Origin: Kribbella sp. NBC_01245
Lineage (GTDB): Bacteria; Actinomycetota; Actinomycetes; Propionibacteriales; Kribbellaceae
Assembly (NCBI RefSeq): GCF_036226525.1
Contig: NZ_CP108487.1
Span: 7,998,001-8,062,000 of the forward strand
Length of the DNA: 64,000 bases
Direction: 5' to 3'
Positions 24,891-37,221 of the stretch are shown one piece after another. The notes beneath the pieces were generated by a model, which was not told the origin of the DNA, did not search any database, and worked only from the letters and a program-made list of their open reading frames with translations. The translations under genes were made by a program, and so were the position numbers. The first letter of the stretch is position 1. The number at the start of each line of letters is the position of its first letter.

Positions 24891-26290
24891 GCAACACAGG
24901 TACGGGCGAAGGGCAGCTGTGGGGCGGGCGTTTTGCCGGCGGGCCGGCGGATGCGCTGGCGGCGCTGAGTAAGTCGACGCACTTCGACTGGCGGCTCGCG
25001 CAGTACGACATCGCCGGGTCGAAGGCGCACGCGAAGGTGCTGAACCAGGCCGGCCTGCTGACCGATGACGACCTGGTGGCGATGCTGGCCGGGCTCGACC
25101 AGCTCGCGGCCGATGTCGCGTCGGGCGCGTTCGTGGCGGCCGAGAGCGACGAGGACGTGCACGCGGCGCTGGAGCGCGGGCTGCTCGACCGGGTCGGCGC
25201 CGAGGTCGGTGGACGGTTGCGGGCCGGGCGTTCGCGGAATGACCAGGTCGCCACTTTGTTCAAGGCGTTCTTGCGTGATCACGGCAAGGCCATCTCTTTG
25301 TTGGTGGCGGACCTCGCGGCGACGCTGGCCGACCGGGCCGAGGAGCACCTTGGCGTGATCATGCCCGGGCGGACGCATCTGCAGCACGCGCAGCCGGTTT
25401 TGCTGTCGCACCACCTGATGGCGCACGCGTGGCCGCTGGTCCGCGACTTGGATCGCCTGCGCGAGTGGGATGCGCGGGTCGCGGCCGATTCGCCGTACGG
25501 CTCGGGTGCGTTGGCTGGTTCGTCGCTTGGGCTGGATCCGGTTTTCGTCGCGACGGAGCTCGGGTTCACGAACAGCTCGCCCAACTCTTTGGACGGTACG
25601 TCGGCGCGGGACTTCGTGGCCGAGTTCGCGTACATCACCGCGCAGATCGGCGTGGACATCTCGCGGCTTGCCGAGGAGGTGATTATCTGGGCGACGAAGG
25701 AGTTCGGGTTCGTCGTTCTGGACGACGCGTACTCCACCGGGTCGAGCATCATGCCGCAGAAGAAGAACCCGGATATCGCTGAGCTGGCTCGCGGCAAGTC
25801 CGGTCGGCTGATCGGCAATCTGACCGGGTTGCTCGCGACGCTGAAGGCTCAGCCGCTGGCGTACAACCGGGATCTGCAGGAGGACAAGGAGCCGGTCTTC
25901 GACTCGGTCGACACCCTCGAGGTGTTGCTGCCGGCCGTCACCGGGATGATGCGCACGTTGGTCTTCAACGTCGAACGCCTCGAAGAGTTGGCGCCGCAGG
26001 GCTTCTCGCTGGCGACGGATATCGCCGAGTGGCTGGTCCGGCAGCGGGTGCCGTTCCGGGTGGCGCACGAGCTGGCCGGCACGTGCGTCCAGGAGTGCGA
26101 GAAGCGCGGTATCGAGCTCTGGGACCTCTCCGACTCCGACCTCGCCGCGATCTCCCCGTCCCTGACCCCCGAGGTCCGCGACGTCCTCACCGTCCAAGGC
26201 TCAGTAGCTTCCCGCAACGCCCGCGGCGGCACCGCCCCCGTCCGCGTCACCGAACAACTAACCGAACTCCGCTTGCGTCTCTCTCGCTAG
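24887..26290 (+). CDS. argH: Argininosuccinate lyase
   Basis: 467 residues, GTGA overlap with argR. Splits argininosuccinate into arginine and fumarate. The fumarase/ASL signature GSSIMPQKKNPD (about 285-296) carries the catalytic Ser; RSRNDQVATLF (about 113) and PGRTHLQHAQPV (about 162, catalytic His) are also present. In mycobacteria argG normally lies between argR and argH; here they overlap directly, so argG must lie elsewhere. The 3' end overlaps the convergent HIT gene by 33 bases. Confidence 0.97.
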   Translation: MSNTGTGEGQLWGGRFAGGPADALAALSKSTHFDWRLAQYDIAGSKAHAKVLNQAGLLTDDDLVAMLAGLDQLAADVASGAFVAAESDEDVHAALERGLLDRVGAEVGGRLRAGRSRNDQVATLFKAFLRDHGKAISLLVADLAATLADRAEEHLGVIMPGRTHLQHAQPVLLSHHLMAHAWPLVRDLDRLREWDARVAADSPYGSGALAGSSLGLDPVFVATELGFTNSSPNSLDGTSARDFVAEFAYITAQIGVDISRLAEEVIIWATKEFGFVVLDDAYSTGSSIMPQKKNPDIAELARGKSGRLIGNLTGLLATLKAQPLAYNRDLQEDKEPVFDSVDTLEVLLPAVTGMMRTLVFNVERLEELAPQGFSLATDIAEWLVRQRVPFRVAHELAGTCVQECEKRGIELWDLSDSDLAAISPSLTPEVRDVLTVQGSVASRNARGGTAPVRVTEQLTELRLRLSR

Positions 26291-26743
26291 GTAGCCCTTC
26301 AGCTTCGCAACGTACGGCGCACGCTCGTCGGCACTCGCCTCCTCTTCCAGGTGGCGAGTGCCGTACAAGTTGTCGCCCGGGTATCGCGGGAAGACGTGCA
26401 CGTGGTGATGCCAGGTGTCCTGGTACCCCGCGGGCTCGTTGTGCTGCCTGGTCGAGATCCCCTCGCAGCCGTAGGTATGCCGCATGGCGATCGCCACCTC
26501 ACGAACAACGTCCTGCACGGCATGCCCGGACACGGCCGGCAGCTCGTAGAGGTTCTCGTGGTGGGACGTCGGGATCACGAGCACATGGCCCCGGTTGTTG
26601 GGCCACCAACGCGCGGCGACGAACGCCATCGCGTGCTCTGTCCGCACCACGATGTCCTGCTGCCCGGTCATCGCGTCGCCACCACCCGCCACGACCGCAC
26701 AAAACGGACACCGATAACCGACGGGCTCGTGATTGAACATCAT
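26258..26743 (-). CDS. HIT family nucleotide-binding protein
   Basis: 161 residues. The start region has four consecutive start codons after GGAGGTGAT; the ATG at 26743 (5 bases from GGAGG) or 26740 (8 bases) is likeliest. Motif CPFC (about 12-15) with downstream histidines suggests the zinc site found in many HIT proteins; the HIT triad is at about 116-120 in DTWHHHVHVFPRY. HIT enzymes hydrolyse or transfer nucleoside phosphates (AMP-lysine, Ap4A and similar). The final 33 bases lie antisense to the end of argH. Confidence 0.9.
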   Translation of the reverse strand: MMFNHEPVGYRCPFCAVVAGGGDAMTGQQDIVVRTEHAMAFVAARWWPNNRGHVLVIPTSHHENLYELPAVSGHAVQDVVREVAIAMRHTYGCEGISTRQHNEPAGYQDTWHHHVHVFPRYPGDNLYGTRHLEEEASADERAPYVAKLKGYLARETQAEFG

Positions 26744-26766
26744 CATCACCTCCGCTCCTCCCGGTT

Positions 26767-26852
26767 GCGTTCATTCGTCGGAATCCGCCCCTCAGCGCCG
26801 CGGACCCCTGCAGGTCCGCGGCGGGAAGGGGCGGATTCCGACGAATGAACGC
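26767..26852. repeat. Long inverted repeat, family 1, copy 2
   Basis: Perfect 26-bp arms at 26767-26792 and 26827-26852, beginning GCGTTCATTCGTCGGAATCC. The loop contains a second perfect hairpin, GCCGCGGACC / GGTCCGCGGC, so the whole is nested. The TAG stop of the Mpg gene begins at the last base of the right arm. Confidence 0.93.
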
Positions 26853-27469
26853 TAAAGGTTGGGCACCACAGGCGCCCGCGGGCTGCGTTTGTACGTTGAG
26901 ACCGTCGGGTCGTCCGTGAGCCAGAAGCGCCAGGCTGTTTCGGCGGCGACGCTGATGCCGACGCGTGGGCCGGTCGAGATGGCGGCTGGTTTGATCCGGC
27001 GGCCGGGCTCGAGCCGGAGGACGCCGTTGTCGAGCAGGTTCGCGCCGTTCTGGTCTTTGCCGAGGGCAAGGGCTTGAGCCAGGCAGGCCGGCCCGCGCGC
27101 CAGCCCTCGCTCGGGCACCTTCTCGCCCCGGCGTAACCAGGCCAGCTCGGCGCCCTCGATCACCCGTCCGGCGCGCAGCAGCACGGCGGACGCCTCACCG
27201 TCCGGCCCGGTCACCACGTTGGCGCACCAGTGCATGCCATAGGTGAAGTAGGTGTAGAGGAACCCCGCCGGACCGAACATCACCTGGTTCCGCGGAGACG
27301 GCCCGCGATACGCGTGCGACGCCGGATCCGCCGTACCGGCGTACGCCTCGACCTCGGTGAGCTCGACCGTCACAGTGCCGGCCTCGGTTTTGTGGCTGAG
27401 CGTCCAGCCGAGCAACTTCGGCGCGACCAGCGGCGCCCGCCGGCTCAGTAGCTGCTGTGGATCGGCCAT
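26852..27469 (-). CDS. mpg: DNA-3-methyladenine glycosylase (AAG/Mpg family)
   Basis: 205 residues. Removes alkylated purines such as 3-methyladenine from DNA. Recognised by APKLLGWTLSHK (about 16), the catalytic Glu in TEVEAYAGTADPASHAYRG (about 38-56), RNQVMFGPAGFLYTYFTYGM with the intercalating Tyr, and the C-terminal GPRVGISVAAETAWRFW block. Length is typical. It starts 3 bases after the stop of the upstream LLM gene, so they share a transcript. Its stop lies at the edge of an inverted repeat that can act as terminator. Confidence 0.95.
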   Translation of the reverse strand: MADPQQLLSRRAPLVAPKLLGWTLSHKTEAGTVTVELTEVEAYAGTADPASHAYRGPSPRNQVMFGPAGFLYTYFTYGMHWCANVVTGPDGEASAVLLRAGRVIEGAELAWLRRGEKVPERGLARGPACLAQALALGKDQNGANLLDNGVLRLEPGRRIKPAAISTGPRVGISVAAETAWRFWLTDDPTVSTYKRSPRAPVVPNL

Positions 27470-27472
27470 CGG

Positions 27473-28429
27473 CTACCGGTTGGCCAGCGTGATGACGTGG
27501 TCGACCTGGTTCATCGCGAGATCGACATCCGCCAGTGGGAACAACCCGACGTGGTGAACACCGGCATCCGCCAGCACGTCGAGATGCGCGGCGGCGTCGT
27601 CGATGGTGCCGATCGGGCCGATCTCGCTCCACCACTCGGGCGGCATGGTCAGCAGCCCGTCGACCCCCTTGTCGGCGTACAGCTTGGTCAGCTCGTCGAA
27701 GAACGGCACCGGCACGAGCGAGGGGTTGCGCTCCTCGATGTTGCGGCCGAGCCAAGGTGCCATGATCCGGTACGCCGTCGCGCGATCGTCCTGCACGCAG
27801 ACCGAGCTGAACGCCGCGACCACGAAGTCGTCCGGATGCCCGGCCTGATCCAGCGCCAGCCGAACCGTCGAAGGCGTCGAGGGCTCGGCCAGAACGATGC
27901 CACCGGCAACCTTGCCCGCGAGGGCGAGCGACTTCGGCCCGCGAACGCCCGCCAGGATCGGCGGCGCCTCGGCGGGCGGCGGATCAAGTCGTACGTCGGT
28001 GAGCCGGACGTACTCCCCATCAGTCGTGACAGTCTCGCCCTCGAGCAGCAGCCGGACCGCGTCGATGACCTCCTCCAGCGCGCGCAACGGCGACTTGGGC
28101 CGCACGCCCATCTGGCCCATCCAGTCCTGCACGCCATGGCCGAGGCCCGGCAGCACGCGGCCCGGCGCGAGGCCGATCAGCGTGGCGATCTCCATCGCGG
28201 TGATGGCGGGATTTCGCGCGACGACGGGCAGAATGCCGAGGCCGATGCTCAGCCGCTCGGTGACGGCCAGAGCCGCCGCGGCGAGGCTGATACCCCCGGT
28301 ATAGAAGCAGTCCTCGATGATCCAGAGGCGGTCCGCGCCACCGGCCTCGAGACGGCGCGCGACATCGGTCACGAGCGCGGGCGGAAAAGTCCGATCGAAA
28401 CAGAAGCCGACACCGGCGGAGCTGGTCAT
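27473..28429 (-). CDS. LLM-class (F420-dependent type) oxidoreductase
   Basis: 318 residues from the ATG at 28429, where similarity to the family begins (GVGFCFDRTFPPALVTDVAR); an ATG at 28459 is possible. It is a luciferase-like TIM barrel: ALAVTERLSIGLGILPVVAR (about 55), GHGVQDWMGQMGVRPKSPL (about 105), and AGKVAGGIVLAEPSTP in the C-terminal half. In actinobacteria this branch generally uses F420 rather than FMN. Substrate unknown. It lies directly upstream of mpg on the same strand and is divergent from the App1-type gene with about 65 bases between. Confidence 0.87.
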   Translation of the reverse strand: MTSSAGVGFCFDRTFPPALVTDVARRLEAGGADRLWIIEDCFYTGGISLAAAALAVTERLSIGLGILPVVARNPAITAMEIATLIGLAPGRVLPGLGHGVQDWMGQMGVRPKSPLRALEEVIDAVRLLLEGETVTTDGEYVRLTDVRLDPPPAEAPPILAGVRGPKSLALAGKVAGGIVLAEPSTPSTVRLALDQAGHPDDFVVAAFSSVCVQDDRATAYRIMAPWLGRNIEERNPSLVPVPFFDELTKLYADKGVDGLLTMPPEWWSEIGPIGTIDDAAAHLDVLADAGVHHVGLFPLADVDLAMNQVDHVITLANR

Positions 28430-28496
28430 GCACAAGACCGTAACGGCTGGCTCCGACATTCCGCGGCGGCACCCTTGGCCCGGTAGGTTCGGACCC

Positions 28497-29525
28497 ATGG
28501 CCCGCCCGCACTACTCATCCCGTCTCGAGGACTGGTTCAACCTCGGCCTGCAGGCACTGCTGCGGCGCCGGGGCTGGCGCGAGCGGATCATCCCGCACAT
28601 GGGCTACGGCACCGGCGAGTTCGTCCGGGTGCTGGCCCGCGTCGTGCTCAGCCGCGATCCCCGCAGCCAACCCCGGTACGACGAGGACCAGGTGGTGCGA
28701 GGCTGGCGCGTCTTCGTCACCGCGCCGGCCGTCGGCGTGACGATCTCGGTCGTCGTCGGCGGTGAGACGTATGAGGCGGTCACCGATCGCGGCGGCTTCA
28801 TCGACCTGTCCGTGCCGCAGAGCCTGGAACCGGGTTGGCACGAGATCAGCCTCGGCGTGGACGGCGAACAACGCGCCCGCGGCAAGGTGCTGGTCTTCGA
28901 TCCGACCGCGGAGTTCGGGCTCGTCAGCGATATCGACGACACGGTGATGCTGACCATGCTGCCGCGGCCGTTGATCGCCGCGTGGAACACCTTCGTCCGC
29001 GAGGAGCAGGCCCGCCGGGTGGTGCCGGGGATGGCCGAGCTGTACCGCGACCTCCTGGCCGAACATCCGGGCGCGCCGATCTTCTACCTCTCGACTGGCG
29101 CCTGGAACACGGCGCCGACGCTGACCCGGTTCCTCGCCCGGCATGGTTATCCGGCCGGCCCGATGCTGCTGACCGACTGGGGTCCGACCAACACCGGCTG
29201 GTTCCGCAGCGGCCGCGAGCACAAACGCACGGCCCTCGCCCGACTGGCCCGCGAGCTGCCGTCCGTGAAATGGGTCCTGGTCGGCGACGACGGTCAGCAC
29301 GACCCGCAGCTGTACGGCGATTTCGCCCGCACCCATCCCGAACACGTGCGGGCCATCGGTATCCGTCAGCTCACCCCGACCGAACAGGTCCTCTCGCACG
29401 GTCTGCCGGTGCCGAACCCGGACCCGGGCGCGCACGATCCGGATCGTCCGATCGCCGCCACCGTGCACGGCCCGGACGGGTTCGCCCTGTCCGGAATGCT
29501 GCGCCAGGTCCTCAACCGGGACTAA
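28497..29525 (+). CDS. App1-type phosphatase (DUF2183)
   Basis: 342 residues from ATG 28497. An N-terminal beta domain (about 65-130, binding GWRVFVTAPAVGVTISVVVG) precedes the catalytic domain, which has the HAD-type DxDxT/V motif SDIDDTVML (about 142-150), FYLSTGAWNTAPTLTRFL (about 197) and VLVGDDGQHDP (about 260). The yeast relative App1 is a Mg-dependent phosphatidate phosphatase; the bacterial substrate has not been fixed to my knowledge. A TAGGTT box 7 bases before the ATG suggests a leaderless message. Confidence 0.87.
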   Translation: MARPHYSSRLEDWFNLGLQALLRRRGWRERIIPHMGYGTGEFVRVLARVVLSRDPRSQPRYDEDQVVRGWRVFVTAPAVGVTISVVVGGETYEAVTDRGGFIDLSVPQSLEPGWHEISLGVDGEQRARGKVLVFDPTAEFGLVSDIDDTVMLTMLPRPLIAAWNTFVREEQARRVVPGMAELYRDLLAEHPGAPIFYLSTGAWNTAPTLTRFLARHGYPAGPMLLTDWGPTNTGWFRSGREHKRTALARLARELPSVKWVLVGDDGQHDPQLYGDFARTHPEHVRAIGIRQLTPTEQVLSHGLPVPNPDPGAHDPDRPIAATVHGPDGFALSGMLRQVLNRD

Positions 29526-29560
29526 CCAGTTGTCGCTCGCGCGGGGTGATGCGGCAGGTA

Positions 29561-29726
29561 AGTGTGCCGTGAACGAGCCTGCGCAAACGCTGGTGGCGCC
29601 CAGGCACGCACCTCGCGGCGTTGGAGATACGGCCACGATGAACACCGCATCGAGGCCGCATCTCCGCCTTGCGATGCACGCACCTGGACACCACCATCGT
29701 TCACGCAACCTCGTTCACGGCACACT
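29561..29726. repeat. 166-bp imperfect inverted repeat upstream of tyrS
   Basis: The ends are a perfect 17-bp inverted pair (29561-29577 with 29710-29726, arm AGTGTGCCGTGAACGAG). Inside, the arms keep pairing to near the centre at about 29643, with roughly three quarters of positions matching. This fills most of the gap between the App1-type gene and tyrS. It is not related in sequence to the family-1 hairpins. Possible readings: terminator, long regulatory hairpin in the tyrS leader, or a miniature mobile element. Confidence 0.85.
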
Positions 29727-29763
29727 AGTGCTCGTTCCTACGTAACTCTCGAGGAGAGCAAAA

Positions 29764-31050
29764 GTGACCGACAGCCGCACCGCGGTACTGGATGAGCTGG
29801 GATGGCGTGGCCTGATCGCGCATTCCACCGACCTCGACGCCTTGCGCGCCAGCATGGCGAAGGAGCCGATCACCAGTTATGTCGGTTTCGACCCGACCGC
29901 GCCGAGCCTGCACATGGGCAACCTGCTGCAACTGCTGACGTTGCGCCGGCTGCAGAACGCCGGGCACAACCCGATCGGGCTGGTCGGTGGTGCCACCGGG
30001 TTGATCGGTGACCCGAAGGAGAGCTCCGAGCGCACGCTGAACCCGCAGGACGTCGTCCAGGGCTGGGTCGAGCGGGTGCGCGGTCAGGTCGAGCGGTTCA
30101 TCGACTTCGACGCCGCGTTGGCGAACCCGGCGCGGATCGTGAACAACCTCGACTGGACCAAGGACCTCAACACGCTCGACTTCCTGCGGGATATCGGCAA
30201 GCACTTCCCGGTGAACCGGATGCTCGGCCGCGAGGTGGTGCGGGCCCGGCTGGAGCAGGGGATCAGCTACACGGAGTTCAGCTACGTACTCCTGCAGTCG
30301 ATGGATTACCTCGAGTTGTTCCGGCGGTACGGGTGCACCTTGCAGACGGGTGGTAGCGACCAGTTCGGCAACATCACCGCCGGCGTGGAGCTCATCCGTC
30401 GAGTCGAGGCCGCGAAGGTGCATGCGCTGGCGACGCCTCTGGTGACGAAGGCGGACGGTACGAAGTTCGGCAAGACCGAGACGGGGACCGTGTGGCTCGA
30501 CGCCGAGCTGACCTCGCCGTACGCGTTCTTCCAGTTCTGGTTCAACGCCGATGACCGTGACGTGATGCAGCTGGTGCGCTACTACACGTTCCGTACGGCG
30601 GAGGAGATCGCGGCGCTGGAGGAGGCGACGGCTGAACGGCCCTTTGCCCGGGAGGCGCAGCGTGCGTTGGCCGAAGAGGTGACGACGTTGGTGCATGGCG
30701 CTGACGAGACCCGGCGTGTGCAGGAGGCGTCGAAGGCGCTGTTCGGTCAGGGGGAGTTGGCTGCGTTGAACGGCGAGACTCTGGTGGCCGCGCTGCGGGA
30801 GGCGCCGCATGTGGAGCTGGGTGCCGGCGAACCGATGCCGACGTACGCCGATCTCCTGGTGAAGACGGGGTTGGTGGCGAGTAAGTCGGCCGCGCGTCGG
30901 ACCATCTCCGAGGGTGGCGGCTACCTGAACAACGCGAAGGTGGAGGACCCGGAGTTTGTGCCTGGGGCTGACGATCTGCTGCCTGGCGGGACGCTCGTTT
31001 TGCGGCGGGGAAAGCGCACGTTCGCTGGTGTGCTGACCGCGGGGAGCTAG
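29764..31050 (+). CDS. tyrS: Tyrosyl-tRNA synthetase
   Basis: 428 residues, GTG start behind GAGGAGAG. Class I synthetase: the HIGH-equivalent is in FDPTAPSLHMGNLLQLL (about 45), tyrosine-binding residues in YTEFSYVLLQSMDYLELF (about 163) and GGSDQFGNITAGVELIRR (about 195), and the KMSKS-equivalent in DGTKFGKTETG (about 238). The C-terminal S4 RNA-binding domain (about 355-420, VASKSAARRTISEGGGYLNN) is complete. In M. tuberculosis tyrS begins the same block of genes that continues here after the rRNA operon. Confidence 0.97.
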   Translation: MTDSRTAVLDELGWRGLIAHSTDLDALRASMAKEPITSYVGFDPTAPSLHMGNLLQLLTLRRLQNAGHNPIGLVGGATGLIGDPKESSERTLNPQDVVQGWVERVRGQVERFIDFDAALANPARIVNNLDWTKDLNTLDFLRDIGKHFPVNRMLGREVVRARLEQGISYTEFSYVLLQSMDYLELFRRYGCTLQTGGSDQFGNITAGVELIRRVEAAKVHALATPLVTKADGTKFGKTETGTVWLDAELTSPYAFFQFWFNADDRDVMQLVRYYTFRTAEEIAALEEATAERPFAREAQRALAEEVTTLVHGADETRRVQEASKALFGQGELAALNGETLVAALREAPHVELGAGEPMPTYADLLVKTGLVASKSAARRTISEGGGYLNNAKVEDPEFVPGADDLLPGGTLVLRRGKRTFAGVLTAGS

Positions 31051-31111
31051 GCCGTCTGTGTGGTCCGGAGGGGAGAGTACGACGCTCCGCTCCGGGCCGC
31101 CAGTATCCGAT

Positions 31112-31141
31112 TTGACTCTTACCCCGCAGGCTACGTAATGT
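31112..31141 (+). promoter_or_regulatory. rRNA operon promoter P1
   Basis: TTGACT (31112-31117), 18-base spacer, TAATGT (31136-31141). It lies about 60 bases after tyrS and 430 bases before the 16S gene, a usual place for an upstream rrn promoter. Confidence 0.6.
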
Positions 31142-31280
31142 TCTTCTTGTTGGAGCGAGTGCGGGACGCGGAAGCGGCCGGACGCTCCGAACCCCCTTCA
31201 GGCTCACCGCCACCGAGACTTGTCTCCGGACGAGGTCGCGGCGCTGGTGTTATGGCCGGGGGTGGCTCAAAAATTCGGGC

Positions 31281-31309
31281 TTGACCCGAGGTTGCGAGTC
31301 CGGTAAAGT
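31281..31309 (+). promoter_or_regulatory. rRNA operon promoter P2
   Basis: TTGACC (31281-31286), 17-base spacer, TAAAGT (31304-31309), preceded by an A-rich stretch (CAAAAATTC). The spacing and sequence resemble mycobacterial rrn promoters. It is the best sigma-70-type promoter seen in the window. Confidence 0.8.
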
Positions 31310-31571
31310 AGCGCAGGTTGCCCCGGAGCTGAACACGAGAGTGTTGGGCGCGGTGTGCGTCTGATTTTTGAGAACTCAACAGCGTGCCGAAAGTCAATGC
31401 CGAATTATCCCGTCCATGGGATTCGGTTGGACGACTTCGTCGTTTGATCGTTTCTTGTGAATGGAAATTCCTTTGTAATTATTGAAATAAGTCAGTTTGA
31501 TTGTTTCTGATTCATCGGATCGCTTTAAGTTAGATTGTTTGTTCACTGGGTTCGCCTGGTTTACATATTGA
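31310..31571 (+). other. rRNA leader with antitermination/processing element
   Basis: Non-coding and locally AT-rich compared with the rest of the window. TTTTTGAGAACTCAACAGCG at 31366-31385 matches the conserved leader element of actinobacterial rrn operons; a version of it (TTTTTTGAGAACTGCAT) recurs just before the 23S gene. The rest presumably folds with the 16S trailer for processing. Confidence 0.65.
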
Positions 31572-36712
<5,141 letters not shown>

Positions 36713-36864
36713 CAACACGCAACAAAGAACTCGAGACAAGCACAACAAACACAAAGACCCGACACCACACACGTGGTGGTGTCTGCGTAACAATGCGTCC
36801 ACTATGCAGCTTTCAGAACACAGTCAGACCCAGCAACACGTGGGTGGCTTGTAGTTCTACAAGA
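36713..36864 (+). other. 23S-5S spacer with processing stem
   Basis: Holds the right half of the 23S processing stem (GCGTCCACTATGCAG, 36795-36809, perfect 15-bp complement of 33525-33539) and AC-rich sequence with a CACACACGTGGTGGTGTC hairpin near 36765. No tRNA. Confidence 0.7.
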
Positions 36865-36983
36865 GTTACGGTGACCATAGCGTCGGGGAAACACCCAGTC
36901 TCCATTCCGAACCTGGAAGTTAAGCCCGCCAGCGCCGATGGTACTGCGACCGGGAGGTCGTGGGAGAGTAGGACGTCGCCGGA
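36865..36983 (+). rRNA. rrf: 5S ribosomal RNA
   Basis: About 119 nt. Contains CGTCGGGGAAACACCCAGTC and CCATTCCGAACCTGGAAGTT, the usual 5S loop B/C segments, and closes with GGGAGAGTAGGACGTCGCC. The ends are approximate to a few bases. Confidence 0.96.
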
Positions 36984-36993
36984 CATTCACACT

Positions 36994-37027
36994 GTTAAGG
37001 GCCACCCGGCAACGGGTGGCCCTTAAC
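36994..37027 (+). terminator. rRNA operon terminator
   Basis: A perfect 15-bp stem (36994-37008 with 37013-37027, arm GTTAAGGGCCACCCG) with a GCAA tetraloop, 10 bases after the 5S end and followed by ATTTGT. Confidence 0.95.
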
Positions 37028-37221
37028 ATTTGTGGCGAATTCAACAGAGAGCGAAGAACTCGGCAAAGCCGCGCGGAAGTTCGCGGGTTTTGGAGAGTCC
37101 ATACAGCTGTAGCGGCTCCAGCGATGCCTGCGGGCATTTTGGCAGCCCGCGGCTTGTTACCTTTAGACGTCCATACGTTTGAGTGTCTGCACCACCTTGT
37201 GTTCGATCGATAGGAGTCACC

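Noticed and set aside
29527..29763. T-box riboswitch in front of tyrS
   Set aside because: No T-box core (TGGNACCGCG-like) or specifier loop was seen; the region is a long inverted repeat.
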